Origin: Chloroflexota bacterium
GTDB taxonomy: Bacteria; Chloroflexota; FW602-bin22; JAMCYS01
Assembly: GCA_021847625.1 (NCBI GenBank)
Contig: JAJZQK010000210.1
Location: 1 to 6,396, forward strand
DNA length: 6,396 nucleotides
Direction: 5' to 3'
The notes beneath the pieces are model-generated. The model saw only the letters and a list, made by a program, of their open reading frames with translations, was not told the origin of the DNA and did no database searches. Shown piece by piece: positions 1 to 6,348 of the stretch; within the stretch, counting starts at the first letter, position 1, and each line of letters starts with the position of its first letter. The position numbers and the translations under genes were made by a program.

Positions 1-248
1 CCCAGGGCAAGGACTTCCGCCGCTGGAACAACGACGAGATCTCCGCGTTGCTCGACAAGGGCAAGACGACGCTTGATCGGGCGGAGCGCGAGAAGATCTA
101 CTTGCAGGTCCAGCAGTACATCGCCGAGCAAGTGCCCTGGATTCCGCTCTATTCGGCCGACATAGTGAGCGCGCAGAACAAGAACGTCAAGAACTTCAAG
201 GTTCACGCGTCGGGCTTCTACCACGGGCTGCGCTACGTCGGCGTCTAG
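1..248 (+). CDS. ABC transporter substrate-binding protein, family 5 (peptide/nickel/opine type), C-terminal part
   Basis: Only the last 81 codons are in the window; the reading frame is open from base 3 and the start lies upstream. Family 5 solute-binding proteins (DppA/OppA/NikA type) capture peptides or other small solutes outside the membrane and hand them to a pair of permeases. The visible part matches the family's C-terminal end: a charged helix (near bases 48-110, LLDKGKTTLDRAEREKIY), then QQYIAEQVPWIPLY with the typical PWIPLY segment (about 138-155), then a V-K-N-F-K-V-H stretch and an aromatic tail before the TAG stop. The permease gene starts 15 bases downstream and the stop codon overlaps its ribosome binding site, so the genes are cotranscribed. 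The signal peptide and most of the ligand pocket are not visible, so the substrate is unknown. The family call is firm. Confidence 0.9.
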   Translation, partial: QGKDFRRWNNDEISALLDKGKTTLDRAEREKIYLQVQQYIAEQVPWIPLYSADIVSAQNKNVKNFKVHASGFYHGLRYVGV

Positions 249-252
249 GAGG
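247..252 (+). promoter_or_regulatory. Ribosome binding site (AGGAGG) for the first permease
   Basis: AGGAGG shares its first two bases with the TAG stop of the binding-protein gene and lies 11 bases before the TTG at 264. It supports the TTG start. The next in-frame candidate, GTG at 276, would be 23 bases away, which is too far. Overlap of the stop codon and the ribosome binding site suggests translational coupling (inference). Confidence 0.8.
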
Positions 253-263
253 AAGTAAGCGGT

Positions 264-1214
264 TTGTACGCCTACGTGCCGAGGCGCCTCGCCTACACGG
301 GCGTGACGCTGGTTGGTCTAAGCCTGGTCATCTTCGTTCTGCTAAGGATGGTGCCTGGCGACATCGTCTCGCAAATGGTCGACCTGCAGGCCCAGGCCGA
401 TCCTCGGCAGTTGGAAGAGCTGCGCCGCTTCTTCGGGCTCGACCAGCCCTGGCACGTGCAGTACATTAGCTGGCTGGCCGGGGTTGTCACCGGCAACCTC
501 GGCCAGTCGTGGCGGCTGGGCGGCCCGGTGCTGAACCATATCCTCGACGGTATGAGCGTGACCCTGGAGCTGGCTTTCTTAGCCACCCTGTTCGCGGCAG
601 TTGTGGGCATCCCTTTCGGGGTCTGGGCCGCCGTGCGCCAGAACCGACTCGAGGACGGCGTGCTGCGCATCGCATCCCTCGCCGGCCTCTCGGTGCCCGT
701 CTTCTGGCAGGGATCGATGCTGATTCTGCTCTTCTCGCTCTATCTGCGCTGGACGCCCCCTATGCGTTGGATTTCGCCGCTGGATGATCTGGCCAACAAC
801 CTGGTTCTGATGGCGCTGCCGGTAGTCACCCTGGGCACTGCCAGCGCGGCGGTGGTGGTGCGTATGACGCGTAACGCGCTCCTGGAAGTGCTGCGCCAGG
901 ACTACATTCGCACGGCCCATTCCAAGGGCCTGGCCGGCCGAGCGGTGCTGCTGAGCCACGCCCTGCGCAACGCGCTCATCCCGGTCATCACCGTTACCGG
1001 TCTCCAGATGGGCTACCTGCTGGGGGGCGCGGTGGTGGTGGAGGAGGTGTTCACTCTGCCGGGCGTCGGCCGCATGCTTCTCCAGGGGCTGACGCAGCGC
1101 GACTACCCTTTGGTTCAGGGCGCCGTCCTCTTCGTCGCCATCTTGTTCATGTTGATCAACCTTGTTACCGATCTGGTCTACGCCCTCCTCGACCCGCGGA
1201 TCAGGTACTCGTAG
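264..1214 (+). CDS. ABC transporter permease, DppB/OppB/GsiC type
   Basis: This is a 316-residue inner-membrane permease, the usual length for the family. It starts at TTG. The N-terminus YAYVPRRLAYT followed by a membrane helix is the family's typical opening. Six hydrophobic segments are visible, at about residues 9-29, 98-121, 137-161, 180-200, 239-262 and 284-306. R28-MVPGD-33 and FGLDQP (57-62) are characteristic of DppB-type subunits. The cytoplasmic loop at about 213-236 (DYIRTAHSKGLAGRAV...) is the EAA motif that docks onto the ATPase. The protein ends in LLDPRIRYS, as is usual. It would pair with the next gene to form the channel of a peptide/nickel/opine-type importer. The ATPases are not in this window. 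The substrate cannot be told from the permease alone. Confidence 0.95.
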   Translation: MYAYVPRRLAYTGVTLVGLSLVIFVLLRMVPGDIVSQMVDLQAQADPRQLEELRRFFGLDQPWHVQYISWLAGVVTGNLGQSWRLGGPVLNHILDGMSVTLELAFLATLFAAVVGIPFGVWAAVRQNRLEDGVLRIASLAGLSVPVFWQGSMLILLFSLYLRWTPPMRWISPLDDLANNLVLMALPVVTLGTASAAVVVRMTRNALLEVLRQDYIRTAHSKGLAGRAVLLSHALRNALIPVITVTGLQMGYLLGGAVVVEEVFTLPGVGRMLLQGLTQRDYPLVQGAVLFVAILFMLINLVTDLVYALLDPRIRYS

Positions 1215-1219
1215 GGAGG
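1214..1219 (+). promoter_or_regulatory. Ribosome binding site (GGGAGG) for the second permease
   Basis: GGGAGG begins at the last base of the upstream TAG stop and lies 7 bases before the TTG at 1227. No ATG occurs in frame before residue 47, which lies inside the first membrane helix, so TTG is the best start. Confidence 0.75.
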
Positions 1220-1226
1220 ACTGCCA

Positions 1227-2114
1227 TTGGCGACGGCGGCAAGCGCCAGTAGACACTACGGCGGTGGCCAGGCCGGCCCATCGGCGCGGAGACGGGCGGT
1301 TGAGGGCGCTCTGCATAACCGCCTCGTGTTCCTGGGGCTGACCCTCGGGCTGGTTTTCGTCTTTATGGCTCTACTTCCCAACCTGCTGACACCCGCCGAC
1401 CCCTACAAGATGAACGTCAGCCATGCCATGGCCGGTCCCACCTCGGAGAACTGGCTGGGGACCGACAACTTCGGCCGCGACGTCTGGACCCGGATTGTCT
1501 ACGGCAGCCGCTCCTCCCTGGGCATCGCCTTCGCCTCCGTCAGCGTGGCCTGCTCCCTGGGCACGCTCCTCGGGCTGTTGGCCGGCTACTTCGGCAAGAC
1601 GGTGGATCAGGTGTTCGGCCGGCTGATGGACATCTTCTTCAGCTTCCCCTCCCTGCTCCTGGCGATCATTGTCGCCGGCATCCTGGGGCCGAGCATGCAG
1701 AACGTCATCCTGGCGATCACCGTGGTCTACACCCCCTTCTTCTTCCGCGTGGCCCGCGGCCCCACGCTCGTCGAAAAAGAGCGCGAGTACATTTTGGCCG
1801 CCCGCACGCTGGGAGCGTCCGCCCCCAGGATCCTTTTGCGACACGTCTTGCCCAATATACTGGCGCCGGTGGTCGTGCAGGCATCGGTCACGCTTTGCTA
1901 CGCCATTCTTACCGAAGCCTCGCTGAGCTACCTGGGGCTCGGTATCCAGCCACCACACCCCTCCTGGGGGTCGATCCTCAACGAGGGACGTCCCTACCTG
2001 CAGATCGCGCCCTGGATCTCCGTGTTCCCCGGCCTCACCATCATGTTGGCGGTGCTGGCTTTCAACCTCCTGGGCGACGGGTTGCGCGACCTCTGGGATC
2101 CCCGCAACGTGTAG
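1227..2114 (+). CDS. ABC transporter permease, DppC/OppC/GsiD type
   Basis: This 295-residue inner-membrane permease is the partner of the preceding DppB-like subunit. A polar N-terminal tail of about 30 residues, rich in Ala, Gly and Arg, precedes the first membrane helix (about 33-53). The family signature LGTDNFGRDVWTRIVYGSR lies at 77-95 and is followed by several hydrophobic segments (the first at about 99-122). The EAA loop that contacts the ATPase is at about 187-210 (EYILAARTLGASAPRILLR). SYLGLGIQPPHPSWG and the end NLLGDGLRDLWDPRNV are also typical of DppC-type subunits. TTG is the start, 12 bases after the upstream stop. DppB-like followed by DppC-like is the standard gene order. 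The gene is intact, with no missing motif. Confidence 0.95.
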   Translation: MATAASASRHYGGGQAGPSARRRAVEGALHNRLVFLGLTLGLVFVFMALLPNLLTPADPYKMNVSHAMAGPTSENWLGTDNFGRDVWTRIVYGSRSSLGIAFASVSVACSLGTLLGLLAGYFGKTVDQVFGRLMDIFFSFPSLLLAIIVAGILGPSMQNVILAITVVYTPFFFRVARGPTLVEKEREYILAARTLGASAPRILLRHVLPNILAPVVVQASVTLCYAILTEASLSYLGLGIQPPHPSWGSILNEGRPYLQIAPWISVFPGLTIMLAVLAFNLLGDGLRDLWDPRNV

Positions 2115-2117
2115 TCC

Positions 2118-2123
2118 GGAGGT
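2118..2123 (+). promoter_or_regulatory. Ribosome binding site (GGAGGT) for the M20 hydrolase
   Basis: GGAGGT lies 4 bases before the ATG at 2128, between the permease stop and this start. It fixes the start of the hydrolase. Confidence 0.7.
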
Positions 2124-2127
2124 AGAA

Positions 2128-3291
2128 ATGGCCTGGACCGAGAGTTTCCTCCGTTTCGCGGCGAGCGAAACCCTACCCCTGCTGCAGGCTCTGGTGGCAG
2201 CGCCGAGCGTCAACCCTCCGGGGCATGAAGACCTGGCCGCCCGGCCTCTGGCCGATTTCTCGGAGCGGCACAGGCTCGAACCGCATTGGCAGGACACCGA
2301 GCCGGGCCGTCCCAACCTTCTGGTCACGGCCACCGGCAGCAGCCCGGGTCGAACCCTGGCCCTCTGCAGCCACCTCGACGTGGTCCCGCCGGGCGACCTC
2401 GTGCTGTGGACAGGGGACCCGTTCTCGCCCCGCTTGGAAGACCGTCGTCTTTATGGGCGGGGCGCCTGCGATGCCAAGGGCGCCCTGACGGCCATGGCCG
2501 TCGCGGTCGCTTTCTGGTCCCGGCAGGGCCTGGCCAGGGGCAGGCTGGTCCTGGCGGCCGTCTGCGGCGAGGAGCGCGGTGGCACGGGGGCCAAGGCTCT
2601 GGTCGCGTCGGGATTTCAGGCGGATGGAGTGGTCATCGGCGAGCCCACCGGGCTGCGCGTGCTACTGGGCCACAAAGGACGCATCCAGATAACGGCGAAC
2701 ATAGCGGGGCGGGGTGGGCATGCCTCGCTGCCCGAGAGAGCCGCCAACCCGATCGAGAGGCTCGGGCTGGTGCTCGAGCGGCTGCAAGCCTTGTCCGGGC
2801 AGGTGCGCACCCGTACGCACCCCCTGGTGGGGGCCGCCTCCCTCACCGCCACCCAGGTCAGCAGCGGCGACACCAACGCGGCGACAATTCCCCAGCGCGT
2901 GACCGTCGTGCTGGACAGGCGACTGCTGCCCGGCGAAAGCCAGGACGAGGCGGCTGGCGAGGTGGTGGCTGCTCTGGCGGGATTGCCGGATGTCGATGTC
3001 GAGTGGCGCCGGGGAGCGCAGCCTTACGTCCTGAGCCGGGACGAGCCTCTGGTCGGGGCCTGCCAGACCGGCGTTATAGCGGCACGGGGCAGCGCCGCGC
3101 CGCCGGGCGGATTTGTGGCCACCTGCGACCAGTACGTCTTCGGCTTGGCCGGCATACCCACGACCATACTGGGGCCTGGGGACCTGGTGGCCAATCGCAC
3201 TCACGCGCCCGACGAGTTCATAGAATTGGCAGAGGTGGAGTCGGCCGCTCTCGCTTACGCGGCCACAGCTCACGCCTTCTTGGAGGTCTAG
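2128..3291 (+). CDS. M20 family metallohydrolase (ArgE/DapE/acetylornithine-deacetylase type)
   Basis: The product is 387 residues, full length for the family. M20 enzymes use two metal ions, usually zinc, to cleave an amide or peptide bond in small substrates. The metal and catalytic residues are all visible: H82 and D84 in CSHLDVVPPG, D115 in YGRGACDAKG, the Glu pair E148-E149 in CGEERGGTG, E172 in VIGEPTG, and H359 in NRTHAPDEFI near the C-terminus. The middle part, with GRGGHASLPERAANPIE (194-210), is the dimerisation domain inserted in the catalytic domain. No signal peptide is seen, so it should be cytoplasmic. It starts 13 bases after the permease gene and ends 2 bases before the next hydrolase, so it probably acts on the imported compound. 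Real possibilities include an N-acyl amino acid deacylase, a succinyl-diaminopimelate desuccinylase-like enzyme or a dipeptidase. The true substrate cannot be decided here. Confidence 0.93.
   Translation: MAWTESFLRFAASETLPLLQALVAAPSVNPPGHEDLAARPLADFSERHRLEPHWQDTEPGRPNLLVTATGSSPGRTLALCSHLDVVPPGDLVLWTGDPFSPRLEDRRLYGRGACDAKGALTAMAVAVAFWSRQGLARGRLVLAAVCGEERGGTGAKALVASGFQADGVVIGEPTGLRVLLGHKGRIQITANIAGRGGHASLPERAANPIERLGLVLERLQALSGQVRTRTHPLVGAASLTATQVSSGDTNAATIPQRVTVVLDRRLLPGESQDEAAGEVVAALAGLPDVDVEWRRGAQPYVLSRDEPLVGACQTGVIAARGSAAPPGGFVATCDQYVFGLAGIPTTILGPGDLVANRTHAPDEFIELAEVESAALAYAATAHAFLEV
3282..3286 (+). promoter_or_regulatory. Ribosome binding site (GGAGG) inside the end of the M20 gene
   Basis: GGAGG lies within the last codons of the M20 gene, 7 bases before the ATG at 3294. 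With only 2 bases between the M20 stop and this start, translation of the two hydrolases is probably coupled (inference). Confidence 0.65.
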
Positions 3292-3293
3292 CG

Positions 3294-4049
3294 ATGCCGA
3301 TAATAGACTGCCACGTTCACCTGCACCCTCCCGGGAGCACCACCGCCCCCTGGATCTCGCACCCGGACTATCGGGAAGTCCTGGCCTGGCTGGTCGCCGA
3401 GGGCATCCAGCGCCTCGTGGCCTTCCCTACCTTTGCCAACGCCCCCAACAACGAAGGCATGGCTCGGCTGGCAGAGGCCGCGGGAGGCACGGTCATCCCT
3501 TTCGCCTGGGTCAACCCTCACTTGGGAGAGACCGCCCTGTCTGAGGCCCGGCGCCTGCTGCACGCCCGGCGTCTGCGCGGCATCAAATTCCATCCCTTGC
3601 TGCACGCCTTCTTCCCCAATCGGCCCCTCTTGGACCCCTTCATGAAGATGGCGGCCGATGAGGGGGTGCCGGTGCTCTTTCACTCCGGTCACAGCATGCA
3701 GAGCCTTCCCTGGCAGATAGCCGAGGTGGCAGAATCATGGCCGGCCGTGACGGTGATAATGGATCACATGGGGCTACAGCTGGGCTGGGTGGACGATGCC
3801 ATCCGTCTGGCGGAGAAGATACCCAACCTGGTGCTCGGGACGACGGCCATGCCTTTCCACCTGAAGATCCGCGAGGCGGTAGATCGGGTGGGGAGTGGCC
3901 GGGTTGTCTGGGGCTCAGACGCGCCCTCGATTCACCCTCGGGTGGAGCTGCTCAGGGTCAAGGTGGCGGGCCTGACGGCGCAACAGGAGGCGGACGTCCT
4001 GGGCAACAGCATTCTGCGGCTGCTGGGCGAGAGCGACAGCACCGGCTAG
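3294..4049 (+). CDS. Amidohydrolase family 2 (TIM-barrel metal-dependent hydrolase)
   Basis: The product is 251 residues, on the short side for this family but complete. It starts at MPIIDCHVHLH, where H7 and H9 form the HxH metal site at the end of the first barrel strand. The other expected residues follow in order: GIKFHP (96-101), HSGH (H130), the MDHMG strand (H158) and WGSDAPS (D209), the catalytic aspartate. Family members hydrolyse or decarboxylate small cyclic or carboxylated compounds, and many have no assigned substrate. It has no signal peptide and is the last gene of the operon. It may do the second step after the M20 enzyme on the imported compound (inference). The open frame extends far upstream inside the M20 gene, but the GGAGG at 3282 and the HVH motif just after this ATG show that the gene starts here. 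Confidence 0.9.
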   Translation: MPIIDCHVHLHPPGSTTAPWISHPDYREVLAWLVAEGIQRLVAFPTFANAPNNEGMARLAEAAGGTVIPFAWVNPHLGETALSEARRLLHARRLRGIKFHPLLHAFFPNRPLLDPFMKMAADEGVPVLFHSGHSMQSLPWQIAEVAESWPAVTVIMDHMGLQLGWVDDAIRLAEKIPNLVLGTTAMPFHLKIREAVDRVGSGRVVWGSDAPSIHPRVELLRVKVAGLTAQQEADVLGNSILRLLGESDSTG

Positions 4050-4059
4050 GTCTGATAGC

Positions 4060-4099
4060 CCGCGGTGCCGCCTGCCAGCGGCGTTCGGCGGCACCGCGG
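4060..4099. terminator. Inverted repeat between convergent genes, probable bidirectional terminator
   Basis: CCGCGGTGCCGCC (4060-4072) and GGCGGCACCGCGG (4087-4099) pair perfectly over 13 bp around a 14-base loop. It lies between the amidohydrolase stop (+ strand) and the aminotransferase stop (- strand), where a shared terminator would be expected. No clear T-run follows on either strand, so it is not a classical intrinsic terminator. It may stop transcription as a hairpin alone or protect the 3' ends of the transcripts. Confidence 0.65.
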
Positions 4100-4110
4100 T
4101 AAGTGATTCT

Positions 4111-5262
4111 CTAGCCCTCCAAAGCCCTATCGAAGGCAGCCAGCGCCCTGCCCTTCTCTACCCGATATCCTAAGTCGTCGAGGCTGCTCTCGAGCGCCTC
4201 TAGCGTGGGCGCGAGGAAGTCTCGGCTGGCCTGCACGGACATATGTGAGATGCGGAAGAGCTTGCCCTGGGTGATCCCCCAGAGCGAGCCGCCGATCATG
4301 ACCTGGTACGCATCCGCCATCCGCTCCAGCAGCGCCTTCTCCGTCACCCCATCGGGCAGCCTCACCGCGGTCACGGAGTCGGCGGCCAGGTCCCGGTCGG
4401 GGTACAGGCTCAGGCCGATGCTTTCCACAGCCTGGCGGGTGGCCTCCGCGAAGCGATGGTGACGCTGCCACCGCGCCGGCATGCCCTCGGCCACCGCCAA
4501 CCGGCACGCCTCCTGGAGGGCCAGCACCAGGTGCGGGCTGGGGATCACCGGGTAGGGCCGTGGGGCAGGACGGCCGAAGAATAGCTGCTTCCAGCGCAGG
4601 AGGTCGAGCGCGTAGCTCTGGCAGACACTGCGCCGGGCCCGCATGGCGGCGTATGCCTTCTCGCTCACGCCGATCATCGACAATCCCATCAGCGCACCCA
4701 CGCACTTGTGGCTGGCGCCCACGGCCAGGTCGGCGCCCATCTCGTCCATTTCAAACTCGAGGCTGCCGATAGACGATATGCCGTCCACGAAGCACAGCGT
4801 ATCGAACTCGCGACAGAGGTCGGCGACATCGCTCACCGAGTAGTACGCGCCGGTCGAGGTTTCGGACTGGACCATCAGCAGCAGCTTGTAGTGCTTGGCC
4901 TTCAACGCCGCGCGGACCGCGTCCAGATTGAGCGGCCCACCCCAGCGGCTTTCCAGTACCGTCGTCTCTGCCCCCGACCGACGCGCTATGTCCAAGGAGA
5001 AGCCGGAGAAGGCGCCGTTGTGCAGGTGGAGGGTGGGGTCGCCCCGTTCGATCACGCTGCAGATCGCCGCCTCCAGCCCCAGGCGACCGGAGCCCGGCAT
5101 CACGATCACGTCGGACTTGGTGCGGAAGACAGCGCGCAGCAAGTCGATCGTGTCGTCCATCGTCTGGAAGAACTCCAGAGTCTGGTGATACACGGCGGGG
5201 CGATGCGCGGCCTCTATCACCCGCTCGTCGATTTCAATCGGACCCGGCGTCATCAACAGCAT
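4111..5262 (-). CDS. Class V PLP-dependent aminotransferase (alanine-glyoxylate / serine-pyruvate type)
   Basis: The product is 383 residues, the normal size. I start it at the ATG whose first base is 5262 because AAGGAG lies 8 bases before it; a TTG at 5280 would put this site inside the gene. The protein opens with MLLMTPGPIEIDERV, typical of this family. PLP-site residues are visible: D160 in FVDGISSIG, which contacts the pyridine nitrogen, K186 in GASHKCVGA, the Schiff-base lysine, and R337 in KLFRISHMS, which should bind the substrate carboxylate. Some usually conserved positions are changed: GSGRLGLEAA (57-66), NGAFSGFS (82-89), QSETSTG (132-138) where HxETSTG is usual, and SHK where SQK is usual. 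Relatives transfer amino groups between alanine, serine or ureidoglycine and glyoxylate or pyruvate. It is convergent to the transporter operon, so a shared pathway is possible but not shown. Confidence 0.9.
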   Translation of the reverse strand: MLLMTPGPIEIDERVIEAAHRPAVYHQTLEFFQTMDDTIDLLRAVFRTKSDVIVMPGSGRLGLEAAICSVIERGDPTLHLHNGAFSGFSLDIARRSGAETTVLESRWGGPLNLDAVRAALKAKHYKLLLMVQSETSTGAYYSVSDVADLCREFDTLCFVDGISSIGSLEFEMDEMGADLAVGASHKCVGALMGLSMIGVSEKAYAAMRARRSVCQSYALDLLRWKQLFFGRPAPRPYPVIPSPHLVLALQEACRLAVAEGMPARWQRHHRFAEATRQAVESIGLSLYPDRDLAADSVTAVRLPDGVTEKALLERMADAYQVMIGGSLWGITQGKLFRISHMSVQASRDFLAPTLEALESSLDDLGYRVEKGRALAAFDRALEG

Positions 5263-5270
5263 TGGCGTGG

Positions 5271-5276
5271 CTCCTT
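5271..5276 (-). promoter_or_regulatory. Ribosome binding site (AAGGAG on - strand) of the aminotransferase
   Basis: CTCCTT on the + strand reads AAGGAG on the - strand, 8 bases before the ATG at 5262. It lies between the stop of the upstream fragment (5281-5283) and the start, and decides between the ATG and the in-frame TTG at 5280. Confidence 0.75.
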
Positions 5277-5280
5277 CCAA

Positions 5281-5486
5281 CTATGCGTTCAGCGCTGTTG
5301 CCAGATTCTCCAGGGCAGCGAGTATCTCAGTGTGAAGACTCAGCACTAGGGCCGGAGAGAAGTGGAAGGCGTGCAGCCCCTTGGTTCGGACCGGCTCAAC
5401 GCCGGCCAGCCCTCCGACCCGGTCATAGTATGCCTGCAACTTGCTGCATTGTCCACTCCCGAGCCGACCAGGCGGCTCGCCACTAA
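5281..5486 (-). pseudogene. 3' remnant of an unidentified gene cut by the IS element
   Basis: The - strand is open for 67 codons from 5484 down to a TAG at 5281-5283, without a likely start. The translation begins SGEPPGRLGSGQCSKLQAYY, continues with DRVGGLAGVEPVRTKGLHAF and ends with LAALENLATALNA, whose tail looks like an amphipathic C-terminal helix. The IS lies directly upstream. If the IS and one TAA copy are removed, the frame continues through CAA GAG ACA CTT AGT into the last 11 bases of the window (6386-6396), so the original gene ran on beyond the window edge. It ended 18 bases before the aminotransferase ATG, so the two were probably in one operon. I do not recognise the family. 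The disruption is well supported; the gene's function is unknown. Confidence 0.7.
5484..5486. repeat. Target site duplication, left copy (TAA)
   Basis: TAA directly precedes the left inverted repeat and matches 6383-6385. The restored target reads CACTAAGTG, a near-perfect palindrome centred on the middle A, in keeping with the TNA-type targets of this IS group. Confidence 0.75.
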
Positions 5487-5502
5487 GAACCTATCCGATA
5501 AC
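5487..5502 (+). repeat. Left terminal inverted repeat of the IS
   Basis: GAACCTATCCGATAAC differs from the right end only at the third base (A instead of G). It contains the TAG stop of the transposase on the - strand (5491-5493). Confidence 0.9.
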
Positions 5503-6319
5503 CTTGGCAGCACGAAAGGCGATCCAGGCACAAACGAGATGAAGCATAGCCATGTAATTCTCGACCTTCTTCTCCCAGCGAATGAGCAGTCGACGAAAGC
5601 GGTTCATCCAGGAATGAGTGCGCTCGACTACCCAGCGCCTCGCCCGATAGCCCGGTATCTCCTTCCTGGCCGCCGTCTCCTCACCACGAGTCCGGATATG
5701 GGCGGTGTAGCCATAGCTCTCGACCAACTCCCGCGCCTGGGGGTAGTCGTACCCCTTATCCAGGCAGACATTCCGCGGATGCTCGAGCGTGGGCTCCGGG
5801 CGCTTGATCACCACCGACTGCGAGGTCGCCTCGGTCAGTTTCATGTCGTGGCGGTTGGCGCCGTCGACGACCAAGCCAATAGGCACACCATGCCCTTCGG
5901 TCAGAAGCGACCGCTTGGTGCCGCTCTTGCCCCGGTCCGTCGGATTGGCGCCGGTTTTTTTCCCCGCCAAGGGGTGCCTTGGTCATCGCTCCATCCATCG
6001 CTTGCCATTCCCAGTCGATCCCGATCTTGGCGTCAAACTCGATCAAGCCTGCCTGCCAGAGCCGACGGAACACGCCTGCTTCTTCCCAGGCTTGGAAGCG
6101 GTCATGCACCGTGCTGCCTGCTCCCAAGCTCCGGGGGAGCGCCTTCCACTGGCAACCGGTCCGTAGCACATAGAAGATCGCGTCCATCGCCTCGCGGGCC
6201 GGCATCCAGGGCCTCCCGCCTTTCGGATGTGGCCGCTCCTCTGGCAGGAGAGGCTCGATGCGCTCCCACAACGGGTCTGGGATGCGCCATTGTTCGTCGA
6301 CGGCTGCGTGCTCCGCCAT
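5491..6319 (-). CDS. IS5-family transposase, two reading frames joined by a +1 shift (orfA/orfB)
   Basis: The first frame starts at the ATG at 6319, behind GGAGGT, and carries the N-terminal DUF4096-type domain: WRIPDPLWERIEPLLP (11-26), GGRPWMP, FYVLRTGCQWKALP and the first catalytic Asp (D109 in AMDGAMTKAP). Left alone it runs out of homology after GGEK and stops at 5756. The second frame (5970 to 5491) carries GANPTDRGKSGTKRSLL, the second Asp in VVDGANRHD (about residue 158 of the fusion), LDKGYDY, and the catalytic Glu in RRWVVERTHSWMNRFRR (about 232). The frames meet at an A7 run. Skipping one base there gives a 275-residue protein reading GGEKTGANPTDR, as in related transposases. This may be programmed slippage or a one-base mutation. 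Apart from the shift, the DDE residues are all present. Confidence 0.88.
5955..5961 (-). promoter_or_regulatory. A7 slippage run at the transposase frame junction
   Basis: The - strand reads GGCGGGG, seven A, then CCGGC. The first frame reads GGG GAA AAA AAC and the second GGG AAA AAA ACC. Going from the first to the second needs a net +1 shift, or loss of one A in the transcript. A run of six A would give one continuous frame. Confidence 0.7.
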
Positions 6320-6324
6320 GGTCC

Positions 6325-6330
6325 ACCTCC
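6325..6330 (-). promoter_or_regulatory. Ribosome binding site (GGAGGT on - strand) of the transposase
   Basis: GGAGGT lies 5 bases before the ATG at 6319. It supports this start rather than the in-frame TTG at 6355, which lies in the subterminal palindrome. Confidence 0.7.
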
Positions 6331-6348
6331 GTTCGCTCTGAGAGACAC

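Noticed and set aside
579..1316. 245-codon open frame on the - strand
   Set aside because: It is antisense to the DppB-like gene, rich in His, Gln and Arg, and has no recognisable domain.
1371..2333. 320-codon open frame on the - strand
   Set aside because: It lies opposite the DppC-like and M20 genes and its product is a Gly/Gln/Asp/His-rich sequence without motifs, as expected from GC-rich antisense frames.
2128..3291. Allantoate amidohydrolase, which with the aminotransferase would suggest a purine/ureide pathway
   Set aside because: The M20 motifs (SHLDVVPPGD, WTGDPFSP) are of ArgE/DapE type rather than the AllC type, and no other ureide gene is present.
2286..3293. Long open frame that continues in frame into the amidohydrolase, suggesting a 587-residue fusion
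   Set aside because: The first 336 codons overlap the M20 gene, which has all its catalytic motifs, and give a low-complexity Gly/Arg/Ala-rich product. A GGAGG and the HVH motif mark the true start at 3294.
5278..5280. TTG as the start of the aminotransferase
   Set aside because: It would place the AAGGAG ribosome binding site inside the gene and leave no site before the TTG. The ATG at 5262 is spaced correctly.
4708..5349. 213-codon open frame on the + strand
   Set aside because: It is antisense to the aminotransferase and its product has no family motif.
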